Assembly: GCA_003993805.1 (NCBI GenBank)
Contig: RSEF01000001.1
Location: 89,962,093-90,026,092 of the forward strand
DNA length: 64,000 nt
Direction of reading: 5' to 3'
Origin: Himantopus leucocephalus
Lineage: Eukaryota > Chordata > Aves > Charadriiformes > Recurvirostridae
A program made the position numbers and the translations under genes. This document shows, in pieces, positions 50,800-64,000 of this stretch; position 1 is the first letter of the stretch, and every line of letters begins with the position of its first letter. The notes beneath the pieces were generated by a model that ran no database searches, was not told where the DNA came from, and saw only the letters and a list, made by a program, of their open reading frames with translations.

Positions 50800-53700
50800 T
50801 CAGCAAAATAAACCAACTTTCAATATCTGGCCCAACACAAATGAAAACAGCAGTATTCCTCATCCTTGGCTTTCCTGAGAACTACATTTGCTTGTCGTTA
50901 AAAGAGTGCAAAGAGAATGGCAAATATCCTTTTCTGGCACTTTGTGAGTCAGTATATTAATTCCCCCTGTATCATAAAACTTCAAGTACAGATGACCGTG
51001 TCCTTGGAAAGCCAACGTGAGGATGCAGAAACACGTAAACCAGCTTTGTCTTCCCCAGATTATACTTTCCTTCCCTGCTTCCTGCCATACTACTGACCTA
51101 CATCACTCTGGAGTAATGATCCCTCTCCCCTAGCCTGGAGTTTGCCATGACCTGAACCAGCTGCAGGTAATCTAAATCACAGAGAAAGTATGTGATTAGG
51201 ATGGAGCAAGGCCTTGTGCTTGCAGCTGGCAAAAACATAGTGTGCCTTCTGAGAAAGGGTAAGTTCCACAGGCTATGGAAATATTCACAGATAACATCAG
51301 TTCTGAAACTGCAAACACAAGGGAAGGTGAGGGGAACAGCAGGGAGGGGAGGCACAAGGAAGGGAGGGCAATGAACAGGATGCCATACACAACTGCTCTT
51401 TATACCACACCGTTTCTTCACCCTCCTAAGAGGACAAAACTCTGTTGACTCCAAGAGCCAGACACCAAAATGTCCATGTGGCCAAGAGCTGTAAGACAAG
51501 TACCATATTCCTTGGAAAACTGCGAAGAAGGGGAGAACTGGGAATGGTTTCTAGTTGTTTCTCCTCTCCACTACAAAATGAGGAATGGCACAGCATTCAG
51601 TTTTGTTGGCAGCCCTCACTGGCTTGCTCATTCTGCCACAGGAGAGAGATACAGATTACACAGCCTTGCTGCCTGCCATGTGATGCAGTCCCGTGACAAG
51701 AAGCAGGCCCACACTTCTTGCCAGCTCTATATGATTAAAGAGTCAACTAGTTGCACAGCTTTGTATCAGCAGTTAAGGAAGCCTGCTCACTTAAAACTCT
51801 TGGTGCTTCTGCTGCATAGGACAGGCTGTGAAGTTCAGGAGCCCACACAGACCACAAGAAACTCCTGTGTGCCCTTGAGATCAGCGCATCAGGGATTTTC
51901 TACACCTCTATGGGCAAGGACTCCGCAGAGTCAGGTAGTGACAGAGGCAGTAAGCTGTTAGTACCCAAGTTTTCTCAGAGCATACTGTCACCCTGGTCAT
52001 GTGTGTTGGACAGTGTATTTGTAGATGTGTTTTTTTCATGTAGCTATGCATCCTAAAGACTGGGAAGGCTAAACCAATTACTTGGTAGATTGTAATTTAG
52101 ACACATTATCAATTGATTATAGTGTCTCTGTACAACATTTATAAGCAGAGAGACATTTACCAAATCCATTTCCTAGCAGACCCATAAAAACATTAGCATC
52201 CTACTGCTTCTACTGAGCTTTACTTCATGTTACTCAAGAGAAACCCTGAAAGAAACAGTACAGCAAAGAGTAAACTAGTCTTCTATGCATCCCTTAGAAG
52301 TATTACCCTGGAAAAGTTCAAACAAATAAGAAATAGCAAGACCTTTTTTTATCTCTGTTTCCCTGTTAGTCACAAACTCAGCTTCCACAGAGATGCTATT
52401 CACACAGGTTGTAAACAAAATGAGGCAAAGAGCTTTTCTCCCATTTATCCATAAAACACCTGCCTCACTCCAGATGTTACTGAATAGAAATAATCAGAGA
52501 GGGCTTTATTTTAAACACTAATCACCAAGATTATGAAAAAAAAATCCTTGTTTTAACTCATATTTTTAGTGTAGTCACACCCCGGGATCCAGGCCTCCAT
52601 TTTACTTGGTGCTTCACACCAACAGTCCCTGTCTTGACTGGGTAACAGGCATGGAAGTTTTACCCAAACTAATTGCAGAACATCATTCAAACAACAGTGT
52701 CTACTGCTTTTCCACATGCCATTGTTAATGTAATTCCTGCTTAGTAACATATTAAGAGGTGCTGAACTCAACAGGAATTTAGGGCACTTGGAAAGATCAG
52801 CTCGGAAATGCACGGGTATTCATGGACAAATGCCCTCAATTTCTCTCTGCTGCCGTAAGCTGCTTTTGTACTACAATTTCATGGCTGATGCCTGCTCATT
52901 TTCTTCACACTGGTAATTTCATGGGGCCACTGGCTTCCCTGGAACTCAACCCATCTAAACCAGCTGAGCATCGAAGTGGTCCTTAGTCTGCCGCCCTGCT
53001 ACAGCGACAGGGGCTTCATTCCCTCCCTTAGCACCATCCTGGAAAATGAGGAAACACTGGCTCAGCCAATGTCTCATGCTGGGCTCAGTCAATTTCTGTG
53101 GTACCCTTCCCTGCTGAAGAAGACTTAGACCATGAGCCAACTGGCCCAAACCACCTGTGCTATTCTGTGCAGCAAGGTTTCTGGTTGTTTAAAATGAATT
53201 AAGAATCTTCTGTGTCCATAAAATTATCTGGTCAGGTTTTGTGTCTCAAGACAGCTGGCAAAACGCTGAATCCTTCCCCACCCTGAAACCAGCCAAAAAA
53301 TCCCGTGAGATATATCTAGTAACTTTCTGTGAGATGTAGAGGAGTCAGTTACATCCTACCACCCATGACACTCTGAAAAGATCCAGTTGTTTTAATTGCT
53401 TTATCATCATCACTGCTCATCAGTGTTTCACCATGGAGTGTAAGAATTCTTGAAGCTGGGTGTAAGTTTCAGCACAGTTTAGATCACATTAGAAAAGATT
53501 CGGTTGTATTACACTAAGAAAACCTCCAAAGTGCATGTAGGTTATGTTTGTTGAAAAAAAATACTGGTATGGGTTTTTTAACTATGTTCTGCACAAAGTA
53601 AGATACACGAGCAGATTTACACCATCATAGCAGAGATTTACTATGAGAGAAATAGTTACTTTCTTCCACTACACTGTTAAATAATATTTATGTGCAGGAG

Positions 53701-55355
53701 GTTTTAGGCTTTCTTGTAAAAGCAAATAAATCCTGGAGCATATTAACTTCCACTACAGTAAATCACATCTTTTGATACTGCTACACTAGCTTTATCAGAG
53801 GAGTGTTAAAAACACTGGAGAAGAGTAGGAATTAACAAGTTAGCTTGCTCTGTAAATGTCTCCATGAAAGCTGACATTTCTCTGTGTCTTAGATAATATC
53901 AAATTAATTCTCCAGCAACCACTTGTGTTTTTCATAAACTGTTCCAAATTAAGTTCAAATCTATGCACAGTGAAAGAGAAGAATTTAAGTCTTCACTAAA
54001 ACAGCATCATGTTTATGAGGTGTATGGGCAAAATAAAGCATGTTCATGTATATATTTCATTGCCTCCAACTTTTAATTTTATTATCTTAAAGCATACATT
54101 ATGTGTGATCACAGAATACTGTCCAGAGTCACAAAACACCAGTAGATGAAAATGTATTTGGCGTCACTTTAACACATCTCTCCTTTAAAAGAGGGGATTT
54201 TTTCCCATTTATTGTACTACAGTGGAACCTGATGGGCGAGATTCTTCCCTTTTGGCCATATAAAAGCTCTTATTTATGTAAAATGAGAAAAACATTACCA
54301 GATATGAATAGGAAAGAAAGACCCTCAGCTGGTTAGGTCAGAAGAAATAAGTTATGTTGATTTGCACCAGGGCATTTTTCATTTTATACAGAAGCAAAGA
54401 GCTGCACAAGATGCAGGCAGTGAAGTCTCAGTTCCCATGTTCTTCACGTTCATTTTGGTATCCAGGTCACAGGAGTAAGAACTTAATGCATATTACCAAA
54501 AAGAGACACAGAAATCAAAAGACCAACACTCCTCCACTCTGCCGCCTGTCTCCCAATCACAGATATTCCAACCTGAGATGTGGGGTTGCGTGGACATATT
54601 GATCTGTTCTGAAGCAGGACTGAGTTGCTCTTTATGTTGGTGGATTTCAGCAGCCTTTTTTAAGTGTCATAAATGGAAGAGACCACAGACATTTGAAGAC
54701 CAGGAAAAATACATCACAGCCTTGTCAGAATGCATGCTTTGAATATGCGTTAGCAATATGGGCTGTATACTGTGCTGTGATAGCCAGCTTCCATTTACTA
54801 CCTTTAATTAATAATTGAAGATATTGACTACCATAGTTTCAGATTGCTATTTAGTATCCTCCAATATATAGACTGACACCCTATATTAACATAGCACATG
54901 TCACCCTGAACAGTCCCCAAACCCCTTACCAATTTAATAAACTAACACACAAGCTCCCTTCCCAGTTTTGAAACACAGCTACTTCTGAGATAAAACGTGG
55001 CTGCTCCTCAACAGCACACTGGAATGCTACCAAAGGACGAGAACAGCACATGAAATATTTAGAGGGCAAACAGACACAAAGCCAAAGTAGACCACAGCAG
55101 AACTACAGTTCTGCTCAGACACCAGGGAAGGCATCACAGTCTTTAATGACACCAAGATCTTACTGTATTTTTCATCCCAAGTGCCCACAGGATGCCCCTT
55201 ACTGCCATGTTGGAGATCAATTCAACATTACCCCAGAAGGATGGAATCAGTGGTTTCAAAGTCTCCACACCAGACATATAGACTAGCTGGAGCATTCATC
55301 AAAACAAATTTCACCTAGGTTAGGGCATTCAATGGTGTTTCTGACAGACTTCTTA
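50800..55355. other. intergenic stretch; nothing recognised
   Basis: Two overlapping open frames near 51445-51961 (83 and 163 codons) have no recognisable domains. No repeat or RNA gene was seen. Confidence 0.35.
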
Positions 55356-55362
55356 GGATAAG

Positions 55363-55620
55363 AGGATAAGAGGGTTCAAGTTAAGCCAGGCGAGGTTTAG
55401 GTTGGATATTAGGAAGAATTTTTTCACTGAAAGGGTTATCCAACATTGGAATAGGCTGCCCAGGGAGGTGGTGGATTCGCCATCCCTGGAGGTGTTTAAA
55501 AAAAGGGTAGACAAGGTACTTGGGAACACAGTTTAGAAGTGGTTTTTGTCAGGTTAGGATAATGGTTGGACTTGATCTTAAAGGTCCCTTCCAACCTCAA
55601 CAATTCTATGATTCTATGAC
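55363..55620 (+). mobile_element. CR1 LINE 3' end, relatively well preserved
   Basis: GGTTTAGGTTGGATATTAGG, then ATAGGCTGCCCAGGGAGGTG, then CCATCCCTGGAGGTGTTTAA, ending GGTCCCTTCCAACCTCAACA and ATTCTATGATTCTATGA. These are the canonical CR1 3'UTR and terminal octamer repeats. The copy is 5'-truncated. Confidence 0.95.
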
Positions 55621-55624
55621 TAGC

Positions 55625-58600
55625 TACAGCACACAAAACATGGCAGTCTTCTGGTTCATGCCAGTTTTATATCTCAAACTCAGGAGGATAAAGGTGCAAA
55701 ATGTTAGAGCCAAAATGACAGAAGCCAACGTGGCATGAAGTCCACTGGATGGGCTGATGTTAGCCCATCACAATTTATTGAACAAATTTGTTCAGGACAA
55801 GCAAGTTTATATGAGATCAGTGTTTTTCTCATAGGCAAAAAGTTTTCTCATTTGGTATTTGGAGCCTTAAAGTTAATTCATTCTTTTGTTGAACCATTGC
55901 CTGACTGAAGCAATGACTTTGGGGTCTTAACCAGGCTCTCAGCTCAGTGGCCAACTCTCAGCTCCAGTTGCATTACTACACTCTAATGACTAGTTGTGGC
56001 TGTTACTCCAGAACTGCATAGCCACCATGCTGCAGAGATATTACCATCTAAACACCGCACAGTTACAGTACATCCCCAGCAGCTGTTCCTGCAATATTCA
56101 TATCTTACCCTCGTCAGGATTTAAATATTAAGTATCACAAGAGTTTACATTAAAGCCCCATTAGCAGTAAATGCTCTTCTCTTGGAATGCCAGCCATTTT
56201 TATCATCTAAATAATCATAACAAAGGCATGTACCCCAAGTAACAGAGATCCTTTTTTATTTTTTTATTCTTTCCTAAATAACTAATGCCAAGATAACTCA
56301 ATTCAAGGAAAAAAAAAAAAAGAAAAAATATTCTTCCTCTTTGGGAGGAAGCCATTCAAGTACATTTTGGGAAACATTCATTTCCCTGTTTATCTTTTCA
56401 AATTCATGAAAAACGGTTTGCAATAGAAACAACCAAACTTAATGACACTAATTGAAGCTGCAGATATCAGGGTAGCGGGAGATAAACATATCTGAGGAAC
56501 ATATCAGGAACATTTGCAAGTGATTTATTTGCATCAAAAGCCACGGCAACAGTCAAAGGTCAGCAAACCAGGTTCATAACAACATTTGGCTTACTAGAAA
56601 AGGAACCAGAGGAAAGCTACCTTCCTTGTAACCTGGAATTGGCTTTTTGGGGCTGAAGATGAATACTGCACACTGAAAACAGAAAGTAAGGGACACAGTC
56701 ACCAGAAGAAGGCAAAGATACATCCAAACACCTACCATTGCCCGAGTGATTCCACTTGGAGGCAGGACCCTGTTGGCAGTCTCAGCTCCCACCATCAATC
56801 CAGAATGTGTAGGGCACCAAATGCCGTAAGAGTCTAGATGATCCTTCATACAGAATTCAGTGCAGAGCTTTAGATGCAGATTTGTGTTCAGAATGGCCAT
56901 ACAGCAAAGAGCTCAATATTCAATAAATTAAAAACTTACTTTTTTCCAACCTGAAAAAATAGTTCAAGTCTATATTGTGCTCTCAGTATTCATGGAAAAA
57001 GAGCTGCAGAATCCTTCCATGGGTTGTCCGGAGACCTAGGTTTTTGAATGGCTATTTTTTCTGTCTTGCTCACCACTGAATTATTCTTAATAAAGTTTAA
57101 ACTTATACTGAGCTACAGTCCTGATTCAAGCCCTAAGTGTTCCTTGTCAAACAGAAACAACTTTACCAAAAGTAACTGATCTACTGTAAAAGTAGAATGT
57201 GACTCCATGAATGTGGATGTGTGCACCGCTGGAAAGCGTCACTGTGGGCTTAGCCACTTCATTCTCCGGTGAACCTGTCTGTATGTATCAAGATTAAAAA
57301 TTTGAGGTATTTCTTACAGGGAATGAAATGACAAAGGAAACTCCCCACATATGCCCACTATAGCAGGTACATTTGGATTGTCAAGCCCTCAGGAATATGC
57401 TCTCTTATTATTTGTACAAATCAAAGATGTTTAACTAAATCTTCTGAAGTGACTGTAGACTATATCAATGGTATCAGCCTAGGTAACGGTGGGACACTAA
57501 ACCCCACTTCACATTGCATCTGAGTGTCACATAGCAGGCTTCTTATTTGAACTGAATACAGGTCAACCTTCCATTCCTCATGCTCTGCTGTTAACCAGGT
57601 AGGATAGAAACGGTGACCCATGAAACACATTTGCCCTTGACTTGTTCTCCTTTTAAAGATCATCCAGCCTTTTCTATGCAGCTTTCTCTATCACACTCAG
57701 TGACAACTGCAGGCTCCCCTGCTCAAAAGCCGAATGTGCTAGTGTTCCTACCTAGTGAGAGGAGGTCACCAAATATACCACCTACAATTACATTTTCATC
57801 TTCTAGCTGTAAAAGCTTTCTATTCAAGAGTCATAATTGTCTTCTTGTTGGAATAAAATGTGAGGTATTTTAGGAAGCTGTTAGAGAAGCTGAGTGGATT
57901 GAAGTATTGTTGTGCTAATTAAAGCTTCTTTGATTTTCAAACGCTTAATCTCAACACTCTATAAAGTGAGCATTTTTATAGAAAGACCAACCATGGGATA
58001 TAACGCAACTCTAAAAGTACCTGTTAGAAGCCTTGAGTACAGAATGTTTCTCATCTTCTTTTCTTAGCAGACTGAAAGGGAGCATGAAATCATGGTCTTT
58101 CTACAGTCTTACGAAGTGAAAAAGATACAATCCTACTTACTTCTGTGGGCTCTGGTTTACTTCAAGAGCACAACAGTTCCCTGAACATATTTGCAGAGCT
58201 TGGCTGCGGCAGTATGTAGCAGCTGCTCTCAGGGACAGCATTGAATCAGACAGTCTGATTTTCTTTGGCAGTCAGGACTTCTGATTTACACTGCTAGCCC
58301 TGAAGACAGCTGCTCCAGATGCTTTAAAGTAAGGATAAAACTTTAACAGTGGGTAACAGCACAGCTGTGAGAAAAATTTCTTTTTGCTTTCAGAGGTAAG
58401 AGTTACTTTATGCTGTGAAGTATTAGGATTTTTATTCATTGAAGTATAAATCTCTACTTTCTGCATGGCAAGGGAGTACATATTCACACCTGAGATTCAT
58501 ATGTTTCCATAAAGCAATTATTTTGTGTCCATTAATCAAGTAGTACACATAAGCTGAGTACCTTCCAAGACTAACTGCTAGGTAAATCAAACCCACGTTG

Positions 58601-61600
58601 AAATCATCAATATTATACAAAGAAGGTAACATATAAAAAGAGCACTTGGTTACTGAACAGACTCTCTCCCTCTCTGTGTTGAAAGTCTGCTGAATTAGTC
58701 TTTGCTTCCCTTATAACCTGAATGCCAGTGCAGCTGAAGAAAAGGAGCCTATTCCATGGATCATCAACATGTCTGTTACCTAAGTTACACCTGCAGAGCG
58801 ACAATTTTTTCCTCCGTGTAGGTTGCTTCAGAGAAAACCTACAAGATAAGGAGGCAGCTTGGTGTAACCAAAGGAAGAACTCAATACACAAAATTTTTAT
58901 AATTGATGAAGCATAAAAGACAAGATAGGACAATTTGCATTTGGGGGGAAAAAAACCCACGCATCTATTTACTTTTGAGATTAAGTAAGAAATTAACTCA
59001 GAGACTCAACTAACCTAGTACACAATGTTGACTTTTTTTTTTAGAAAGTCATTTTAGAGGGCAAAAAACATGTCCTAGAACCTGGTCCTGAATGTGCATA
59101 GCTTGGCTTGAAAACCTCCACTTAGCAAAACTGACCACATCACACTAAGTATCTCAGTACATGATATACCAAAGGGTACAGTGATTGCACAGGCTGTGGG
59201 AAAGATGAGGAATCATAAAGTATGAGATGTTATTTTGTTAGCAGCATGGCCAAAGGAACCTAGCAGGACCCCTTCCCACACAGAGGAGGCAGCACCGATG
59301 GAAAAAGGCAAGGTCTTTCTTCAAAAAAATGTGTGGTTTTGATACAAGAACTGACATTCCTAAGAGAAAGGAGCTTTTTGAGCTAGATCCATGACAGGTA
59401 TGATAAGACAGACCATGAAGGACCTCAACAGTGAAGGCTCGGGAACTACTAGAGGGATACAGAAACAGGTTATACGCCAAGTGAATTGTAGATTCAGGAA
59501 AACAGGTTATGCAACAACATTACAATTAGATCCAAAAAATGCAACTCAATCTTTGCTAAGGACAAAAGGGAGAATATTGATACTGTAGAGGTGATAAAAA
59601 AGCATTTCATTTGTTTCGCACGGAAGAGAAAAAAGGAAGAAGCAATGAGACTTTAGACACACCTAGAGCCAACAAAACTCAATGACAGTGATCACATTCT
59701 TGAAGTGAGGCATGGACATGAGTACCTCATTAAATTAAGAACACCACCACAGAACAGCTAACAGACAAACAACTTGGACTAGACCTATTTAAGACTGATA
59801 ACTGCAAATCCTTACTGTCAGCTCAACAAAACAATTTTTGTCAATTTATAAGTGAGATTCAGTAAGACTGACTAAATATACTTGAAGCTATTGATGAACG
59901 AGGATATCATTGACGAAAGCTTTTCTTGACCAAATAAGTAAATAAAATCACATGACAGGCCACACAAAATGTTCTGCCTCAAGTAAGGTTAGGGTATTTT
60001 CACTTCATTTCACTATATGTAATCAGCACTCTAGTGGGTATGCATCCCACTGTTACAAATGGCACCTATCTACAGAAAGACCTGGCAGTCTTTATAGATG
60101 GCCTTCAAATACACAACACCTTTGCTGTAAAATAATTAGCATTTATGTTATTGCTTTCTTTACATGTAATACAATATTGAGACATGGCAGGCATGACTGT
60201 ATCAGACCAGTTTGCATGAAACACACCTTGAAAAAACAATTTTCAAAAGAAAACAAGACCAAGTCAGTTTGACTTCCTTACATTCAACCCAAACCAAAAA
60301 CCATGATTAGTCACACAGTGATTGAAACCTGACTTCAAGTCAGCATTTATATTATAATGCTACAGGCAGTGGTTCAGATTCAGCAATGTAGCCATAACAT
60401 GCTAATTGACACCCATAAGCCTTTGGAGAACACGATCAGTAGGCTTAATCTTATTTCGACTGCTTTTGGTGGAACTGAGTGCTGTCTCAGCAGTGAAGGC
60501 CCCAGAACCTTCTCACTCAAGGCTAGATCCAAAGCCTATGGAAGCCAAACCCTTGGATTAATTGTACTGTAAAGCTTGAGTTGACATTTACAAGCCTCTC
60601 AAAGCCCACAGCCACATTTCCCACTCACTTCATTGCCATTTCTTATACCATTCAATAAGAAAACCATCAATGAACCAACCTTTCATTTCAGATAGAACTG
60701 GCCAGTAGTGACAGCAGAAAAACCAGACTCCAGAAAATAACCAGACAGAATAATCCTGGGTAAGATCCTTAAAAATTATCTTTAATTGATGCCAAGTATG
60801 AACAGATGAACAAGTACAGAAGCAGGTAAAATTGCATAGATGAAAACTATGCATTTCAAATAGTTCAAGAACTCATAACATTAGATGTTCTAAAAATGAT
60901 AAGTCAAACGATTTCACTACTAGAAGTAAAATGAGCTGTAAAGTGACAATGAAGCACATACTTGACCCAAAGTGTAAGCGATTTGTAAATGGTGGAAATG
61001 GAAATAAGTACAGCTGTGTCAGCTTAAATGGTTTGTTGCCCTGATGGTGCACTTTCATATGGAGACTATTCAGTTTATATATTTCACATCGGTAATATTT
61101 GATCTTTAAAATCAGAGGTATGTCTGAGAGGCCATATACAGTTCTATTGACAGCTGTTATTTATTCATTTCAAACCGACATACTGCAAAAAAAAATGGTT
61201 TACATGTAAAGGAAAGGAAAAAAAGATTTAATCTGAGCAGGTTATAGGTAAGGGTTTGCTGAATTTAGTCATAAAAATATCATTTTTACTTTTGTACAAA
61301 AGTAAAATATACATTTGATCCCAATTACATTATAGAAATGTCACTGAAACAATAACATGAATCAAAGACTGATGCACCTAAAGGAACTGAATGCAACGTC
61401 TTAATTTTATTATAGAAACTAGAAATGGAAGATGATTTTTTTTTATAACTTGTAGTGACATTTGCTAGAGCCTGTGAACAGGTGAAATATACAGAATTAC
61501 ATATTAACAGATATTTTGAGACAAATTTTAGTTAAGACCTCAGTTTAATTTTATTTCCTTTGAAAATATCAAAGCATGCTATGCCTTGACAGCATAAATT

Positions 61601-62640
61601 GTTGACCTCACCGGTAGCAAGTTCACCCATACTGAGTGAAATAGTAGAACACCCTGTAGTTTCATTTTTGCAGATACAAATACTGACACCTTTAAGAATA
61701 CTTAATAAGCATTTCAGGAAAAATAAATTCTCTGCACCTGATTAAATAAAGTCAGAACAACAGAAAACAGAGAAAGAAACTCAGCCTGAAATAAGTCCAA
61801 ACAAAATTGAAATGTAGGTCCCTGGTTAAAGCATCTCAGAAAAGGAGTCTGTTTCAGACTTGCGATAGTCAGGTCTGGAACAAACTTGCCATGTTGTGCA
61901 ATTGCAAGGACAGCTTTCCAATTCCATCCAGCTCTGTGGCTATGGAGGGTAAATCACACTTTGGAGCTGGTTCTGCATTCCTGCGAGTCTGAAATTACTG
62001 TGACGACCAGTGGCATCAGGCTGCTGGAAGCCTACGGGATCACACCATTCCTGGGAAAAGCTGTGGTATTTCCCTCTTCTTCATATTAGGGGAAAATAAT
62101 TAATCCAGAATGGCACCCTTCTAAAAACAGTTATCAAGCTAATATTTGGAAAGGAATATATTCTCTCGATATACTACACATGTATGCAGAAGATCTTGTT
62201 CTAAAATACAACTTTCCACCTTTTTCTAATACATTTCAGATGTTCCTGTCCTAGTGTTTATTTTATTTCGGTTAATATACGTGCCTGTAAGAAACTGCAC
62301 TGTCCAAATATGAACTGTGGAAAAGTGAAATTTGCCCTCAGTTCCTTATACTTAAAAATAAGCAGGTTTTTATGTTACACTTGGGCTTCAGCTCTCTCAT
62401 TATAGAAACAAACTTTCTGTACTTCTCTCTAATGAAAACAATTGTCCCTTATTAAAAAAAAGTCAATAAAAGTTGCCACTGCTCCAATTGTTGATTTGGG
62501 CCAATGCAGCCTCTAATGAATGATACACAGCTGATTTGCTAAGAAAGGTCTGAGCCCTGAAATCCCTACTTGGGCAAAATCACTGCTGAAAACAAAAGGA
62601 CTTTTGCTGAATTTTGTCCTATCTCTAGTGCTTTGTACTG
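55625..62640. other. AT-rich intergenic stretch; nothing recognised
   Basis: There are long T-rich and A-rich runs (for example 56257-56330, 59033-59042 and 61435-61443). Open frames are short and random-looking. No gene, RNA or clear repeat could be assigned. Confidence 0.35.
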
Positions 62641-62649
62641 TCTTTCAGG

Positions 62650-62885
62650 TGCTTGCCCACGTGATCAACAGTACTTCGGGTTAAGCACGTGCACAGTTAG
62701 AGACTTTGTAAGCGGAAATTAATTTCCTCAGGCCATGATAATTGTTAACTTCCCAGAAGGCAGCAGGATTGATTCTCCTCACACCTACGAATGTGTGAAC
62801 CAGGAACAAGGGAAGGAAATCACTAGAACTGTTACCAGGAACAACACGTTAGCCGCCAATAAGCCAGGCTGCAAGTTTCCAGCAC
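62650..62885. promoter_or_regulatory. candidate regulatory block with paired E-boxes
   Basis: Two perfect palindromic CACGTG E-boxes lie at 62658-62663 and 62686-62691, with 28 bp between their starts. The next 200 bp hold more CpGs than the neighbouring DNA, in an AT-rich setting. The regulatory function is inferred from motif spacing and CpG retention. Confidence 0.25.
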
Positions 62886-62972
62886 TCATGTACTAAGAGT
62901 TTTGTAGCATGTGGCCACACTCTGCCCAGCCACCCCATGCAAAGTAGGGTCAGTTCCATTACATTTAATGAT

Positions 62973-63245
62973 TACTAAAGGCTTGTCTATCTGAATGAAC
63001 TTGTGAGGCAGATGAGGTAAACTGCATTAAGCCCCATTGTGTTCAGAATTAAAGCAGCCTTAATTCAATTCAGCTTACTTTCCTTCCAAAAAGAATGACT
63101 CCAAATCAGATTAAGGTTGCTTTTATACTGCAACAGAATGTCCATGCTGGGCTTTAAAACAGTTTAACAAATCTACTTTAAATGCACACCTTTCATTAAT
63201 TCGTATTAGCTTTCCTGCAGTCCCCAGTGGAGATAAGGCTTAAGA
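62973..63245. mobile_element. possible old hAT-type MITE
   Basis: The left end AAAGGCTTGTCTATCTG and the right end, whose complement is AAGCCTTATCTCCACTG, form imperfect inverted repeats about 265 bp apart. They resemble the AGGCCTTGTCTACACT ends common among ancient amniote hAT elements. No 8-bp target duplication could be confirmed, and there is no transposase. Confidence 0.35.
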
Positions 63246-63919
63246 GACTCCATACAGGGAATCTGCACGGGTTTGCTAGGATGCCATGAACTCACAGCCT
63301 GGCTTACTGCACACTAACTTCCTCTTGAAGACAAGTAAATCCAGTTCATTGTTTCTAAGGGAGCTGCCACACAGAGGATTTGAGCTCTTGGCAGTCTGGC
63401 AGCAACCTGTGAAGGAAGGGGGTACAGAGCCTTTCATTTTCACTCTCCCCTTTCCTCCTCTGCCTGTTCCCTAGTGCTCTAGAGCTAAGTATGGTAGGAC
63501 CAGATGGGAAATTTTGGCAGTGATACCAGCCTATGGGATTCCTGCCCACTGCCTCTCCACTTCATTCCTGCCTCTGCACTGCAGTGCACTCCTGCCTTGT
63601 GCACAGCAAGTAAGCTCCCTCATTCCCTTCACTGAGTGGATGAAGAAAAAGCTGTATGGGGGCAACTAAGAAGCCAAGAGAGGCATAGAGCAGTGGCTGG
63701 TAAAGGAGGCTTGAGTCGTGACTCCTTATGCTGGAATAGCTGCCTTGCCTCATCAAACTACAGCCCAACTAAGCCTGCCGTATCTACTGGTTTCTTTGTC
63801 CAGCATAACATGGGCATCGCTTCTGGGAGGTCAATTCCAAATGAATGAAGGTCTCTTGACTGTTTTAGAGATGCGCAACAACCCCATAGAGCTCATGTGT
63901 GGCAAAAGGAAACATATGC

Positions 63920-64000
63920 CAAAAGGGGGAGAAAAAAGAAAAGGAAAAAAAAGAAAAGGGAAAGGAAGGAAGGAAGGAAGGAAGGAAGGAAGGAAGGAAG
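63920..64000. repeat. polypurine tract and (GGAA)n microsatellite at the window edge
   Basis: An A/G-only tract leads into about nine GGAA/AAGG units from roughly 63964. The tract runs off the window end, so its full length is unknown. Confidence 0.9.

Noticed and set aside
51445..51961. Two overlapping plus-strand open frames of 83 and 163 codons
   Set aside because: They have random-looking composition, no motifs and no splice or promoter context. They most likely arose by chance.
1..64000. CRISPR arrays, operons, phage or plasmid functions
   Set aside because: No regularly spaced direct repeats were found. The spliced gene, CR1 elements and LTR show that this is vertebrate nuclear DNA.

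Overview
The window looks like nuclear DNA from a bird. The interspersed repeats are dominated by CR1 LINE 3' ends (ending in ATTCTATG-type repeats and ATTCT microsatellite tails). There is an avian-style solo LTR with a 5-bp target duplication, and only a few very old MIR/L2-like remnants. No Alu or L1 is seen, and there are no operons or bacterial signals. A run of exactly 100 N at 39193-39292 is an assembly gap. The species cannot be named from the sequence alone.

One protein-coding gene is clear. It lies on the minus strand between about 2.2 and 12.3 kb and encodes a fatty-acid elongase of the ELOVL family. Seven coding exons with GT-AG boundaries and consistent phases join into a 265-residue protein that keeps every ELOVL signature motif. 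Its N-terminus, length and motif variants fit ELOVL8 (the ELOVL4-like paralogue best known from fish) better than ELOVL1-7. A CpG-bearing stretch at 12.0-12.33 kb holds a candidate non-coding first exon and the likely promoter.

From 12.4 to 64 kb I find no second gene that I can name. This part is intergenic, or intron of a gene whose exons lie outside the window. It holds CR1 fragments (29.2, 39.3-39.85, 41.3, 43.9/44.6, 50.35-50.8 and 55.4-55.6 kb), a solo LTR nested inside one CR1 (43959-44556), a candidate older LTR on the minus strand (about 17.4-18.1 kb), MIR/L2-type remnants (16.6, 18.9-19.2 and 22.65 kb), a possible DNA-transposon MITE (about 62.97-63.25 kb), a degenerate duplicated segment (about 40.17-40.45 kb) and several microsatellites.

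The most interesting unexplained signal is at 30.60-30.85 kb. It is a CpG-retaining block with a 142-bp open segment on the minus strand, flanked by a good acceptor and a perfect GTAAGT donor. It is either an unassigned exon or a conserved regulatory element. A second possible regulatory block, at 62.65-62.88 kb, carries two perfect CACGTG E-boxes 28 bp apart. I saw no evidence of an undescribed multi-gene system here.
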